Below, in pieces: positions 9,824 through 19,440 of a stretch of DNA of 64,000 bases. The translations under genes were made by a program, and so were the position numbers. The stretch comes from Aliiroseovarius sp. S1123 (GTDB taxonomy: Bacteria; Pseudomonadota; Alphaproteobacteria; Rhodobacterales; Rhodobacteraceae): contig NZ_JALKBE010000002.1 in assembly GCF_023015885.1 (NCBI RefSeq), forward strand, positions 612,991-676,990, written 5' to 3'. The notes beneath the pieces were generated by a model, which had not been told where the DNA came from, did no database searches, and saw nothing but the letters and a program-made list of their open reading frames with translations. The first letter of the stretch is position 1, and the number at the start of each line of letters is the position of its first letter.

Positions 9824-11629
9824 TTATGCCTTAGGAACCGCCTTTACGTAGGTGCCAGGCGCCGGTGCAAGCGGCTTGTGAGTCGAATCACCGGGTGCAC
9901 GTGCATCAACCTTTTGGCCGGATTTCTTCGCCAGCCACTTGTCCCAGCGGCCCCACCATGATCCTTCATGGAAGCTTGCACCTTCCTGCCAGTCCTCGGG
10001 CGCGTCGGGCCAATCCTTATTGGTATAATGCCCGTACTTCTTCTTAGAGGGCGGGTTCACGATCCCCGCGATATGGCCGCTTTCAGACAGGATGAAGGTC
10101 TTATCCTTGCCCGACATCTGCCGCATCCCGCTATAAGAAGACTTCCACGCGGCGATGTGATCGGTCTCGCACGCGATGGCACAGATCGGAGTCTCGACAT
10201 CCGACAGCCTCAGGGTCTCGCCCAACAGGTCAAACCCATCCTCTGCGAATTCGTTACCCACACACAGCCCGCGCAGATACTCTACGGTCATTTTCGCCGG
10301 CAGGTTGGTGCTGTCGCCATTCCAATACAAAAGATCAAAGGCTGGGGGCGTCTTACCCAGCATGTAGCTGTTGATCGCCGGACCATAGATCAGATCATTC
10401 GGCCGCAGATACGAAAAGGTCCGCGACATGAAGAAACTGTCCAGATAGCCACGTTCGGTCACCTCTTCTTCGATCCCGTCGACAAAGTCTTCATCCAGAA
10501 ACACGCCAACCTCGCCCTGATCCGAGAAATCAGTCAGTGTGGTGAAGAATGTGGCCGAGTTCACGGACTTGTCGCCGCGCTTCTTCATCATCGCAAGCGT
10601 CAGCGACAGCGTGGTACCTGCAATACAATAACCAACCACGTTTACTTTTTGCTGCCCGGTGATCTCTTTCACTTCGCGGATTGCAGCCATATAGCCGTCC
10701 TCCACATAATCCCCCAGCCCCACATCTCTGTAAGAGTCGTCCGGGTTCACCCAGCTGACCACGAAAAGCGTATAGCCCTGATCGACGATCCATTTGATCA
10801 GGCTGTTCTGCTCTTTCAGGTCCATGATGTAGAACTTGTTGATCCAAGGCGGGAAGATGATCAGGGGCCGCGCATAGACCTGCTCGGTGGTGGGGGTGTA
10901 TTGGATCAACTCGATCATGCGGTTGCGATAAACAACTTCTCCGGGGGTAGTGGCGATGTTGCCACCAACTTCGAAAGCGCTTTCATCCACCAGCCTGACC
11001 AAAAGCTCGCCATCATTGGCTTCCAGATCTGACACGAGGTTTTCCAACCCGTCGACCAACGACTGGCCATTTGTCTCGATCGCGCGTTCCATCGCGTCCG
11101 GGTTGGTGCCCAGGAAATTGGTTGGGCTCATCATGTCGATCATCTGCTGGGTAAAGAAGTCCAGCCGCTTGCGTTCGTCTTCGTCCAGACCTTCCACACC
11201 GTTCAGTGCCTCAGCCATAGAGCTCGATGTGATCTGATATTGTCGCTTAAGATAGTTGAAATAGGGATGCGTTTCCCAAAGGGGGTTTGAAAAACGGCGA
11301 TCCTTGGGGGACGGGTCTTCAGGCGCCTTGAACTCTCCGCCAATCAGCGCGGCCTGTGCCTCGACCGCATGTTCCAGCGTTTTGCCCCAGAAAGCGGCCT
11401 GTTGTTCGATCATTTTGGCGGGGTTGGCCATCATGTCCGACCACATCGAATTGGCCGCTTTGATATAAAAGTCCTGCCCTGGCCCCTGAAGGCTGGGACG
11501 TACAGGTTTTCGGTGTGACATGATCTCGCCCAAGCGAGTGGACAGCGCCTCAATCTTAGCGAGATTCGCGCCCAATTCGCTGGTATCCGGCACCATACCT
11601 GCCGAAGTTTCCTTTTGATCAGTTGTCAT
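9824..11629 (-). CDS. phaC: Class I poly(3-hydroxyalkanoate) synthase
   Basis: 601 residues, normal for class I. It polymerises (R)-3-hydroxyacyl-CoA into granule polyester. The lipase-like box GYCIAG carries the catalytic Cys near residue 335. The segments PPWINKFYIMDL, SWVNPDD and the late ESGHIAGIVNPP, with the catalytic His, are characteristic. The gene is divergent from the depolymerase phaZ and upstream of phaP on the same strand. A PhaR-like site lies between phaC and phaZ. Confidence 0.96.
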   Translation of the reverse strand: MTTDQKETSAGMVPDTSELGANLAKIEALSTRLGEIMSHRKPVRPSLQGPGQDFYIKAANSMWSDMMANPAKMIEQQAAFWGKTLEHAVEAQAALIGGEFKAPEDPSPKDRRFSNPLWETHPYFNYLKRQYQITSSSMAEALNGVEGLDEDERKRLDFFTQQMIDMMSPTNFLGTNPDAMERAIETNGQSLVDGLENLVSDLEANDGELLVRLVDESAFEVGGNIATTPGEVVYRNRMIELIQYTPTTEQVYARPLIIFPPWINKFYIMDLKEQNSLIKWIVDQGYTLFVVSWVNPDDSYRDVGLGDYVEDGYMAAIREVKEITGQQKVNVVGYCIAGTTLSLTLAMMKKRGDKSVNSATFFTTLTDFSDQGEVGVFLDEDFVDGIEEEVTERGYLDSFFMSRTFSYLRPNDLIYGPAINSYMLGKTPPAFDLLYWNGDSTNLPAKMTVEYLRGLCVGNEFAEDGFDLLGETLRLSDVETPICAIACETDHIAAWKSSYSGMRQMSGKDKTFILSESGHIAGIVNPPSKKKYGHYTNKDWPDAPEDWQEGASFHEGSWWGRWDKWLAKKSGQKVDARAPGDSTHKPLAPAPGTYVKAVPKA

Positions 11630-11653
11630 AACACGAATTCCCCCCTATCATTT

Positions 11654-11666
11654 CGCTACTGCAGCA
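11654..11666. promoter_or_regulatory. Candidate PhaR operator in the phaC/phaZ divergent promoter
   Basis: The sequence GCTACTGCAGCAT shares the ACTGCAGCA core with the phaP sites. It lies 25-40 bases from the phaC start and about 75 bases from the phaZ start. Confidence 0.45.
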
Positions 11667-11740
11667 TATCAAAAACCGCATGTGTTAAAGACTATGCAAA
11701 CGCAGAAACAAAAAAGCAAAGGCTAATTAGGGGATTGCGC

Positions 11741-13057
11741 ATGCGCTATATGGCGACCTACGACCTGATGGAGACCATCCGGAACACGAATCAGTGGCTC
11801 GGCGCCACGGCCGCAGCAATGGGTTCGTACCCGGCGACCGCTCTGTTCCCCAGCCCAGTATTTCAAATGATGGCCGCTTGGGGCGAAGTTACCGAGCGGA
11901 GCTTTCACCGTATGACTGTTAAGCCTGACTGGGGCATTACCAGCGTTGTAGCCGAAGACGGGCGCGACCACGTGGTTCAGATCGAAAAGCTGGTGGAACG
12001 TCCCTTTGGCGATCTGATCCAGTTTAAAGTTCTGGGCCGCCCTGAGAAAGAACGCCGCGTGTTGCTGGTTGCCCCAATGTCAGGCCACTATGCAACGCTT
12101 CTGCATTCGACCGTCGCAAGCCTTCTGCCCGATGCCGAGGTTTATATTACTGACTGGCACAATGCCCGTGACATCCCGGTCAGCGAAGGCAAGTTCGACG
12201 TCGAAGACTACACGCTCTATCTTGTCGATTTCATGCGCGCCCTTGGCCCGGACATCAACGTTGTGGCTGTGTGCCAGCCCGCCCCCCTGACGCTGGCCGC
12301 CACCGCCTATCTGGCCGAGATCGACCCAGAAGCACAGCCGCAGACCCTGACCCTGATCGGTGGTCCGATCAACCCGGACGCCGCCGCCACCGACGTGACC
12401 GACTTTGGTCGCCGCGTGACCATGGGCCAGTTGGAAGAACTGGCGATTCAGCGCGTGGGCTTCAAATATGACGGTGCGGGCCGCATGGTCTATCCGGGCC
12501 TGTTGCAGCTGGCGGGCTTCATGTCGATGAACTCCGAGACCCACTCGAAAGCCTTTGCCGACCAAATCATGCGCGTCGCCAAAGGCGAGGCATCGGATCA
12601 CGACAAGCACAACCGTTTCTATGATGAATATCTGGCCGTCATGGACATGACCGCCGAGTTCTATCTGTCGACCGTAGAGCGCCTGTTTAAAAACTGTGAG
12701 ATCGCCAAAAACGAGTTCGTCGTGGATGGTCACAAGATTGATATTGGAGCCATCACAGATGTTGCTGTGAAAACCGTCGAAGGCACCAAGGACGACATCA
12801 CAGCCCCCGGCCAATGCATCGCAGCATTGGACCTGCTGACGGGTCTGTCGGATGACAAGAAGGCCAGCCACGTGGAAGAAGGTGCCGGGCACTATGGTAT
12901 TTTCGCAGGCAAGAGCTGGCGCAACAACATCCGCCCGCTGGTTCTGGACTTCATTGACCAGAACGCCGGTCGTCACGCTGCACAAGCTGCCAAGAAAAAG
13001 GCCGCAAAGAAGGGCAAGCCGGTTGCTGTGAAAGCCGTGAAAAAAGCAGCCAGCTAA
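11741..13057 (+). CDS. phaZ: Intracellular poly(3-hydroxybutyrate) depolymerase
   Basis: 438 residues. Its sequence (MRYMATYDLMETIRNTNQWL, then RVLLVAPMSGHYATLL and ITDWHNARDIPVSEGKFD) is typical of the intracellular PHB depolymerase family with a C-terminal PHB_depo_C region. The nucleophile is probably the Cys in VVAVCQPAPL, as in the Cys-type PhaZ1 enzymes. The catalytic His is probably in EGAGHYGIFAGK. The last 25 residues are a Lys/Ala repeat (AAKKKAAKKGK and VKAVKKAAS) resembling histone H1 or phasin tails. It is divergent from phaC. Confidence 0.93.
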   Translation: MRYMATYDLMETIRNTNQWLGATAAAMGSYPATALFPSPVFQMMAAWGEVTERSFHRMTVKPDWGITSVVAEDGRDHVVQIEKLVERPFGDLIQFKVLGRPEKERRVLLVAPMSGHYATLLHSTVASLLPDAEVYITDWHNARDIPVSEGKFDVEDYTLYLVDFMRALGPDINVVAVCQPAPLTLAATAYLAEIDPEAQPQTLTLIGGPINPDAAATDVTDFGRRVTMGQLEELAIQRVGFKYDGAGRMVYPGLLQLAGFMSMNSETHSKAFADQIMRVAKGEASDHDKHNRFYDEYLAVMDMTAEFYLSTVERLFKNCEIAKNEFVVDGHKIDIGAITDVAVKTVEGTKDDITAPGQCIAALDLLTGLSDDKKASHVEEGAGHYGIFAGKSWRNNIRPLVLDFIDQNAGRHAAQAAKKKAAKKGKPVAVKAVKKAAS

Positions 13058-13076
13058 GCCAGCTGCGACAGACACT

Positions 13077-13113
13077 AAAAAACGCGCCTGCCCACCGGCA
13101 TGGCGCGTTTTTT
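13077..13113 (+). terminator. Terminator of phaZ
   Basis: A 12-bp perfect stem AAAAAACGCGCC / GGCGCGTTTTTT with a 13-base loop, 20 bases after the phaZ stop. It also has a T run on the other strand and so may serve the convergent hydrolase gene. Confidence 0.92.
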
Positions 13114-13133
13114 CATGTCTTGTAAGATGCGTC

Positions 13134-13859
13134 TCACGCGATGGCGCGCACCCTCAGTTGAAGTGGCAACTCCATCCACGCGCGCAGGCCGATTGTTACA
13201 TGCTCGGGCGTTTCCAGCGTCGGCAGATGGCCTGCGTCTGGCAGAATGACCAGCTCGGCATCCTGGATCAGTTCGGCCATGGTTTCATGGCGCTTGGGCG
13301 GCGTCATCTTGTCATGCGCGCCGCACATCACCATCGTCGGCACTTTCAATCGCTGCAACGTGCGCTGCGCATCTGATCGACGTTGTAGGGCGCGGGCCTG
13401 ACGCACGAAGGTCTCGGGCCCGATGTCACGCGCCATTTGGAATACAAGCTCCATGATCTTGTCGCGCGCGGGCCCGGGGGCCAGTACGTCGGGCGAAAAC
13501 GCCTCGGACATGGCTTGGTCCAGCCTGCCGATATTGGCATGCACGATCTGCGGCTCGCGCCATGCGGCTTGACTGGGAGAGTCCGCCAAGGGCGAGGTCG
13601 AGATTAGCGCCAGCCGATTCACCCGGTCCGGGGCACGCCGCGCCATCTCCATTGCGACGATTCCGCCAAGGCTTAGGCCTGCAAGCGCAAAGCGCTGCGG
13701 CAGCTGATCAAGGATCAAGGCTGCCATCTCGCGCACGGTTTCGCCTTGCGTGGGTGCGGCCACAATTACCGTGTAGTCACGTGATAAGTCGTTGATTTGC
13801 GGCCCGAAAACGCGTGCGTCACACATCATTCCGGGGATCAAAACCAATGGTTCCCTCAT
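13134..13859 (-). CDS. Alpha/beta hydrolase, 241 aa
   Basis: A compact cytoplasmic alpha/beta hydrolase. It begins at the first core strand (LVLIPGMMCDARVFG). The nucleophile elbow is GLSLGG, the acid is likely the Asp in MCGAHDKMTPP and the base the His in LPDAGHLPTLE. The substrate is unknown; relatives are esterases or lactonases. It is the first of three adjacent alpha/beta hydrolases of different subfamilies on this strand and is separated from the next by 66 bases. Confidence 0.9.
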   Translation of the reverse strand: MREPLVLIPGMMCDARVFGPQINDLSRDYTVIVAAPTQGETVREMAALILDQLPQRFALAGLSLGGIVAMEMARRAPDRVNRLALISTSPLADSPSQAAWREPQIVHANIGRLDQAMSEAFSPDVLAPGPARDKIMELVFQMARDIGPETFVRQARALQRRSDAQRTLQRLKVPTMVMCGAHDKMTPPKRHETMAELIQDAELVILPDAGHLPTLETPEHVTIGLRAWMELPLQLRVRAIA

Positions 13860-13925
13860 GCCTGCCTCGTATATTTTTTATATTTCTTTAGCAGAACTGT
13901 GGGCGCCCATCCGGATGGACGCAAG

Positions 13926-14894
13926 TTATAACCCGCGCGCCCAGTCCAGAATTTTTGCAACCGTGGGATCTGTGCCATTCGGGCTGACAATGTCGCCCGC
14001 CAGTACATGCGCCATCGGATCAATGCCCGCCGCAGGGGACACAACGTGCCGATGCACGATCCCGCCCCAGCCTGATGCGACAACTTCGGTCGCCTCGGCC
14101 GAGACCACCTGATCCTCTTTCGAATAGATGAACAGTGCCGGTACATCGACGATCCCATAACCCGAGTTCGCGGCGACCTTCACCATCGCCGCCATCGGCA
14201 TTAGCGCGGTGGTCGGATAGCTTTCGGTCCAGTATTTGGCTTGTGCGTCGTTCATCGGAGTAAAGCCGCGGTTGGTGCCCACGATCAGGGGCACCCAGTG
14301 GCGCGCGGCCGGGAAAGTCAAAAGCGCTGCTTTGGAATCCTTGATCCCGAAATTCGGCGCGATGAAGGTGATCCCTTTGACGCCTTTCGACGCTGCCTCG
14401 TCAAACATGCCAAGCGCCGTGACGGTGCCGCCAGTCGAGGTCGAGATTATCAGAACCTCTTCCCCGATGGCGCGCCCGATCGCCATCGCCTCGCTGAAAT
14501 CGACCATCCAGTCGTTGACGGTGGGACCCGCCATGGCCTCGGCGCTACGACCGTGCCCTGCGAGACGGGCGTTAAAAAGGTTTGCGCCTAGCCCTTCGGC
14601 CACACGTTGCTGGACCGGGCTGATTTCCTGACGGGTCGCGGAAAAACCGTGGATATAGACGACGGATAGGGGCGTCTTCTGCCCTGCCTCGCCAGCCCAA
14701 ACGATCTGCTTTTCAGCACCGTCGACCAGATCGTCGAACACTGCTTCGCGTTGCGCCAGATAGGCGTCGGGATCCGGGCCAATCGCGCCTTCATCAAACT
14801 GAACACTCAGATCCACCGGCTCGTACGGGCCGATTACGAACAGGGCCGCAACAACAGCGGAAACGCCCATGGCGGTACGCAATACTCCGTTCAT
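13926..14894 (-). CDS. Membrane-anchored alpha/beta hydrolase, 322 aa
   Basis: Begins with a hydrophobic segment ([22 protein letters not shown]) that is a signal anchor or uncleaved signal. The hydrolase core starts at SVVYIHGFSATRQE. The nucleophile motif is STSTGG (Ser), the acid region FIYSKEDQVVS and the final His is in VSPAAGIDPMAHVLAGD. It is likely a periplasmic or membrane-associated esterase. The start overlaps the stop of the upstream hydrolase gene (ATGA), so both are one transcription unit. Confidence 0.88.
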   Translation of the reverse strand: MNGVLRTAMGVSAVVAALFVIGPYEPVDLSVQFDEGAIGPDPDAYLAQREAVFDDLVDGAEKQIVWAGEAGQKTPLSVVYIHGFSATRQEISPVQQRVAEGLGANLFNARLAGHGRSAEAMAGPTVNDWMVDFSEAMAIGRAIGEEVLIISTSTGGTVTALGMFDEAASKGVKGITFIAPNFGIKDSKAALLTFPAARHWVPLIVGTNRGFTPMNDAQAKYWTESYPTTALMPMAAMVKVAANSGYGIVDVPALFIYSKEDQVVSAEATEVVASGWGGIVHRHVVSPAAGIDPMAHVLAGDIVSPNGTDPTVAKILDWARGL

Positions 14895-15646
14895 GCTGCA
14901 CCTCGGGTCAGAACGACCTTGACCATTTTCTGGATCGTGCGCAGGCATTCGTCGTCCGAGAACCGGTGATCCGCGCCTTTCACAAGGATCAGGCGGATGT
15001 CGTCGCCTTGGGCATGCTCCAGCAATTTCACAGCTTGCGAGGTCGGCACCGCGTCATCTTCCGTCCCTTGCAGGAAACGCACCGGCATATCCAACTTCAG
15101 CGGCGAACGCAGGACGAAATTGTCGCGACCATCTTCGATCAGGCGTTTGGTGATGATGTAATCCTCGTCATAGTCCGAGGGGATCGACAGGAAGCCTTCG
15201 CGCTCCATCTCGGCTTTCTGCGTATCGGTGAACCCGGCCCAGTATCCGTCTTCTGTGAAATCAGGGGCCGCAGCAATCGTCACCAACCCCATAATCCGCT
15301 CGGGCCGTGCGCGCGACAAGAGAAGTGACTGCCAGCCCCCCATCGAGCTGCCCACCGCCAGAATGGGGCCGTCAATCAGATTGTCGACAACTTCCAGCGT
15401 GTCTTCGTGCCAATCGCCAATGGTGCCCTCGGCAAATTCGCCCGAGCTGACGCCGTGGCCCGAGTAGTCAAAGCGCAGGAAGGCCCGGCCTTGCTCTTTC
15501 GCCCATGCCTCAAGCGCAACAGCCTTGGTGCCTTCCATGTCCGATTTCAGACCGGACAGGAACAGGATCGTTGGCCCCTGCCCTTCCGTTTTCGCATAGG
15601 CGATGCGACGCCCTTGCTTGGTGTCTAGGTGCTGGATTTCGGACAT
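14891..15646 (-). CDS. Alpha/beta hydrolase, 251 aa
   Basis: A cytoplasmic hydrolase with core strand [16 protein letters not shown], a serine elbow [12 protein letters not shown], the acid in [14 protein letters not shown] and the His in [14 protein letters not shown]. This pattern fits the palmitoyl-thioesterase/ABHD10-like group, but the substrate is unknown. The start ([17 protein letters not shown]) follows a GGGAGCC ribosome site. It is the promoter-proximal gene of a coupled pair and is divergent from thrS. Confidence 0.9.
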   Translation of the reverse strand: MSEIQHLDTKQGRRIAYAKTEGQGPTILFLSGLKSDMEGTKAVALEAWAKEQGRAFLRFDYSGHGVSSGEFAEGTIGDWHEDTLEVVDNLIDGPILAVGSSMGGWQSLLLSRARPERIMGLVTIAAAPDFTEDGYWAGFTDTQKAEMEREGFLSIPSDYDEDYIITKRLIEDGRDNFVLRSPLKLDMPVRFLQGTEDDAVPTSQAVKLLEHAQGDDIRLILVKGADHRFSDDECLRTIQKMVKVVLTRGAA

Positions 15647-15818
15647 ATTGGCTCCCTCGTCTTTCGTTGGCGACGACAATATCCACCCCTTGCCCCAGTG
15701 CAATCCCGCTTGTGACGGGTCCGGCGTTGACAGAGCTGTCTCAAGCCGTCAAAAGACCCGCACACATTACCCGCAACCGGGCGTTCCGTGGGCGCCAAAA
15801 CGACGAGGAGCTAGGCTG

Positions 15819-17765
15819 ATGAGCCAGATTTCCCTTACATTTCCCGATGGCAATGCGCGTGAGTTCGACGCAGGTGTGACCCCTGCCGAAGTCGCCGCCG
15901 GCATTTCGAACTCGCTGGCTAAAAAGGCCATTTCCGCCACTGTGAACGGGGCCCATTGGGACCTGCAATGGCCGATCAATGAAAACTCTGACATCGCCAT
16001 CCACACGATGAAGGACGCCGATCAGGCGCTCGAGCTGATCCGCCACGACTTTGCCCACGTGATGGCGCGCGCCGTGCAAGAGATCTGGCCGGACGTCAAA
16101 GTCACCATCGGTCCGGTAATCGCAAACGGCTGGTATTATGACTTCGACCGCGAAGAGCCGTTCACACCGGAAGATCTGGGCGCGATCGAAGCCAAGATGA
16201 AAGAGATCATCAATAAACGCGATCCCGTCACAACCGAGATCTGGGAACGCGACCGCGCGGTGAAGTTCTATCAGGCCAACAATGAACCTTATAAGGTCGA
16301 GCTGATCGAAGCCATTCCGGGCGACGAACCGCTGCGCATGTATTGGCACGGGCATTGGCAGGATCTCTGCCGCGGTCCGCACCTGCAGCACACCGGCCAA
16401 CTACCCGCAGACTCGTTCAAGCTGATGAGCGTCGCTGGCGCCTATTGGCGTGGTGATAGCGACCGCGCCATGCTTCAGCGTATTTATGGCGTGGCCTTCC
16501 AGAACAAAGACGGGCTGAAAAAGCACCTTCATATGCTGGAAGAAGCTGCCAAGCGCGACCACCGCAAGCTGGGCCGCGAGATGAACCTGTTCCACATGCA
16601 GGAAGAAGCCCCGGGCCAGATCTTCTGGCACCCGAACGGCTGGACCATCTACACGGAACTGCAGGACTATATGCGTCGTCAGCAGAAAAAAGGCGGCTAT
16701 GTCGAGGTGAACACGCCCCAGGTTGTCGACCGCAAACTGTGGGAGGCCTCGGGCCACTGGGACAAGTACCAAGAAAACATGTTCATCGTGGAAGTGGACG
16801 AGGAGCACGCCCGCGAAAAGGCTGTGAACGCCCTGAAGCCGATGAACTGCCCCTGCCACGTGCAGGTCTATAACCAAGGTCTGAAATCCTATCGCGACCT
16901 GCCCTTGCGCATGGCCGAGTTCGGATCGTGTAACCGCTATGAGCCGTCGGGTGCACTGCACGGGATCATGCGCGTGCGCGGCTTCACGCAGGATGACGCG
17001 CATATCTTCTGCACCGAAGCCCAGATCGAAGACGAAACGAAGCTGTTCATCGAATTCCTGTCCGAGATCTACAAAGATCTCGGATTCGAGAAGTTCTCGA
17101 TCAAGTTCTCGGACCGTCCCGAGAAGCGTGCTGGATCGGACGAGGTTTGGGACAAGTCCGAAGCCGCGCTGATGGCCGCCACCAAGGCTGCCGGGTGCGC
17201 GTTCGATTTGAACCCCGGCGAAGGTGCCTTCTATGGCCCGAAGCTTGAGTTCGTTCTGACCGACGCCATTGGCCGTGATTGGCAGTGTGGAACGCTTCAG
17301 GTGGACTTCGTTCTGCCGGAACGTCTGGACGCGAATTATATCGGTGAAGACGGCGCCAAGCACCGCCCGGTCATGCTGCACCGCGCGACGCTGGGCTCGT
17401 TCGAGCGCTTCATCGGCATCCTGATCGAAGAACACGCAGGCAAGCTGCCCTTCTGGCTGGCGCCGCGTCAGGTGGTTGTGGCCTCGATCGTGTCGGATGC
17501 GGATGACTATGTGCACCAGGTCGTCGAGACCCTGAAAGCCCAAGGCATCCGTGCCGAGGCCGACATCCGCAACGAGAAGATCAACTATAAGGTCCGCGAG
17601 CACTCGGTCGGTAAAGTGCCGGTCATTCTGGCTGTCGGCATGAAAGAAGTCGAAGACGGCACTGTGTCGATGCGTCGTCTAGGCGAGAAGAACTCGAAAG
17701 TACTGCCGCTGGACGAGGTCGCCGCCGATCTGGCCCGCGAAGCCACTGCGCCTGATCTGGCCTGA
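15819..17765 (+). CDS. thrS: Threonyl-tRNA synthetase
   Basis: 648 residues with the full domain order: TGS ([16 protein letters not shown]), the editing/tRNA_SAD domain with the [10 protein letters not shown] zinc-type His motif and [12 protein letters not shown], the class II catalytic core (motif 2 [18 protein letters not shown], motif 3 [13 protein letters not shown]) and the C-terminal anticodon-binding domain. The start at 15819 follows GACGAGGAG. It is a single gene with its own terminator. Confidence 0.98.
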   Translation: MSQISLTFPDGNAREFDAGVTPAEVAAGISNSLAKKAISATVNGAHWDLQWPINENSDIAIHTMKDADQALELIRHDFAHVMARAVQEIWPDVKVTIGPVIANGWYYDFDREEPFTPEDLGAIEAKMKEIINKRDPVTTEIWERDRAVKFYQANNEPYKVELIEAIPGDEPLRMYWHGHWQDLCRGPHLQHTGQLPADSFKLMSVAGAYWRGDSDRAMLQRIYGVAFQNKDGLKKHLHMLEEAAKRDHRKLGREMNLFHMQEEAPGQIFWHPNGWTIYTELQDYMRRQQKKGGYVEVNTPQVVDRKLWEASGHWDKYQENMFIVEVDEEHAREKAVNALKPMNCPCHVQVYNQGLKSYRDLPLRMAEFGSCNRYEPSGALHGIMRVRGFTQDDAHIFCTEAQIEDETKLFIEFLSEIYKDLGFEKFSIKFSDRPEKRAGSDEVWDKSEAALMAATKAAGCAFDLNPGEGAFYGPKLEFVLTDAIGRDWQCGTLQVDFVLPERLDANYIGEDGAKHRPVMLHRATLGSFERFIGILIEEHAGKLPFWLAPRQVVVASIVSDADDYVHQVVETLKAQGIRAEADIRNEKINYKVREHSVGKVPVILAVGMKEVEDGTVSMRRLGEKNSKVLPLDEVAADLAREATAPDLA

Positions 17766-17784
17766 TCGCCTTAAACCCCAATTC

Positions 17785-17819
17785 AAGCGCCCTTTGACCC
17801 GGTCAGAGGGCGCTTTTTT
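17785..17819 (+). terminator. Terminator of thrS
   Basis: An outer 9-bp stem AAGCGCCCT / AGGGCGCTT with further inner pairing (TGACC/GGTCA), followed by six T. Confidence 0.93.
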
Positions 17820-18179
17820 GTGCTTTGCGCTGTTACATGGGTTCACAAAGGGCGTGAACCAGCCGCCGCCGCAGGGCAGAAAACTGTAACATTACAGAAA
17901 TTGGCGTGGCCAATTCTGAAAGATGTGAACAGCAAACAGCTGAATTTCGTTACAATCCATTACGACACGCCGAAAGCTAACCAGACGGAAACTCAAGTTT
18001 TCTTGGGATTTCGGAATTTTCCCTTGGGCTGCCCCCCTCACGCCCGCGTTATATGCTGCTCGCGCTGACCTGACAGGCGCGTGATCCACGTTTTCGTGAG
18101 TGGAGACGTCCCACTCCCACGACTAGCTTTTCCTTACCGCTTCGAGGCGGAACGAATTACAAACCCGAAAGGAAATACG
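17820..18179. other. Intergenic region upstream of the bufferin locus
   Basis: About 360 bases without a supported gene between the thrS terminator and the bufferin precursor. It must hold the promoter of the buf operon. The best promoter-like match is GTTACA (17949-17954), 16 bases, CGAA (17971-17974). This resembles the -35/-10 spacing and core (GTAACC-N16-CGAA) that I recall for the ECF factor SigF controlling bufferin genes in Caulobacter, but one match in a region of this size is weak evidence. The last bases before the gene (AAAGGAAATACG) are the ribosome site. Confidence 0.35.
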
Positions 18180-18476
18180 ATGTCGAAGAAAACTGTAGCC
18201 ATCCTGGGCGCCGTCACTGCTGCTGTAGCTGCCAACGCTGCTCCTGCTTTCGCTGATGGCGATCAAGAAAAATGCTTCGGTGTTTCGCTGGCAGGTCAGA
18301 ATGACTGCGCCGCTGGACCCGGCACCACCTGCGCCGGATCGTCGACCGTGGATTATCAGGGCAACGCTTGGAAACTGGTTCCGGCCGGCACCTGCGAAAC
18401 CATGGAAATCACCGATGCAGACGGCAAAAAGCACATGGGTTCTCTGGCCGCGACTGAGATGAACCTGCCCGGCTAA
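18180..18476 (+). CDS. bufA1: Bufferin-type precursor peptide (DUF2282)
   Basis: 98 residues with a Sec signal peptide ([20 protein letters not shown], probable cleavage after AFA25). The mature part has exactly four cysteines, at 32 (EKCFG), 43 (NDCAAG), 51 (TTCAGS) and 72 (GTCE). This is the DUF2282 pattern of BufA1 bufferins: ribosomally made peptides in which central cysteines are converted to thiooxazoles by a DUF692 enzyme so the exported product binds copper. The next three genes supply the modification partners and a DoxX protein. Strong RBS AAAGGAAA. Confidence 0.9.
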   Translation: MSKKTVAILGAVTAAVAANAAPAFADGDQEKCFGVSLAGQNDCAAGPGTTCAGSSTVDYQGNAWKLVPAGTCETMEITDADGKKHMGSLAATEMNLPG

Positions 18477-18509
18477 TCCGCTCGGATATCTGACTAGTCC
18501 CTAAAAGAC

Positions 18510-18540
18510 CGCTCTGGCCAAGGCCGAATTGGCCAGAGCG
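18510..18540 (+). other. 12-bp hairpin between bufA1 and bufB
   Basis: A perfect inverted repeat CGCTCTGGCCAA / TTGGCCAGAGCG with a 7-base loop, 33 bases after the bufA1 stop. No T run follows, so it is unlikely to terminate fully. It probably protects the upstream mRNA or attenuates downstream expression, giving more precursor than enzyme. Confidence 0.7.
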
Positions 18541-18573
18541 ACCCAATCACACAAGAACACGAAGGGCTTTGAT

Positions 18574-19440
18574 ATGCTGGACCAACGCACAAACACGACG
18601 CTCCCCGATGGCGCGGGCGTTGGATATAAGCCGCAGCATTTCCAAGACCTTCTGAACGCGCCCGGAGCAGTGACATGGCTGGAAATCCACGCCGAGAACT
18701 ATATGGGTGATGGCGGCCGCCAGATCGCGCAGCTACGTCATCTGGCCGAGAACTTTCCGATCTCCGTCCACGGAGTGGGTGCCTCGATCGGTGGTGAAAG
18801 CCGTCTGGATCCCGAACATCTGGCCCGTCTGAAAAAGCTGCTGGATTGGCTGAACCCTGCAAGCTTTTCCGAGCATTTGGCGTGGTCGACCCATGACAGC
18901 GCATTCCTGAACGACCTACTTCCTCTGCCCTATACGAAGGACACGCTGACGCGAGTCACCGCGCATATCAACGAGGTGCAAGAGCTTCTGGGTCGCAAGA
19001 TGCTCTTGGAAAACCCGTCATCGTATTTGGCCTTTGCGGAAAGCACCTGGTCCGAGCCTGACTTCATCCGTGAAGTCGCCCGCCGCACTGGCTGTGGCCT
19101 GCTGTTGGACGTGAATAACGTTTTCATCTCGGCCACCAATCTGGAGTTTGAGGCGCTGGATTATCTGGACGCCTATCCCTTGGATCTGGTCGAAGAAATC
19201 CACCTTGCAGGTCACGACGAAGATGCGGACGAGCTGGGCCGCAAGCTGCTGATCGACAGTCACGGCAAGCCGGTGGACGAACCCGTCTGGGCGCTGTTTG
19301 ACCACGTGATCGCCCGCACCGGCGCGCGCCCTGCGTTGATCGAATGGGACAATGACGTGCCCAATTGGGATGTGCTGGAAAACGAAGCCGCCCGGGCCAC
19401 CGCGCAAATGGCAGCACAGACACAGAAGGTGCCCGCATGA
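18574..19440 (+). CDS. bufB: MNIO-family peptide-modifying enzyme (DUF692)
   Basis: 288 residues of the DUF692 TIM-barrel family, now called multinuclear non-heme iron-dependent oxidative enzymes. The iron ligands are expected in WLEIHAENYMGDGG, ISVHGVGASIGG, FSEHLAWS, LLENPSSYL, LLDVNNVFIS and EIHLAGHDED, all present. Relatives (MbnB, TglH, BufB) modify cysteine residues in a partner peptide. It follows the DUF2282 precursor and overlaps bufC by four bases. The start at 18574 was chosen from the purine-rich upstream sequence and the family start before DGAGVGYKPQH. Confidence 0.93.
   Translation: MLDQRTNTTLPDGAGVGYKPQHFQDLLNAPGAVTWLEIHAENYMGDGGRQIAQLRHLAENFPISVHGVGASIGGESRLDPEHLARLKKLLDWLNPASFSEHLAWSTHDSAFLNDLLPLPYTKDTLTRVTAHINEVQELLGRKMLLENPSSYLAFAESTWSEPDFIREVARRTGCGLLLDVNNVFISATNLEFEALDYLDAYPLDLVEEIHLAGHDEDADELGRKLLIDSHGKPVDEPVWALFDHVIARTGARPALIEWDNDVPNWDVLENEAARATAQMAAQTQKVPA

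Noticed and set aside
9968..11032. A 354-codon plus-strand frame inside phaC
   Set aside because: phaC on the minus strand has complete catalytic motifs; the plus-strand frame is Arg/His-rich and has no family.
17820..18068. A short plus-strand frame directly after the thrS terminator
   Set aside because: It begins inside the terminator region and encodes no recognisable protein; the region more likely holds the promoter of the bufferin operon.
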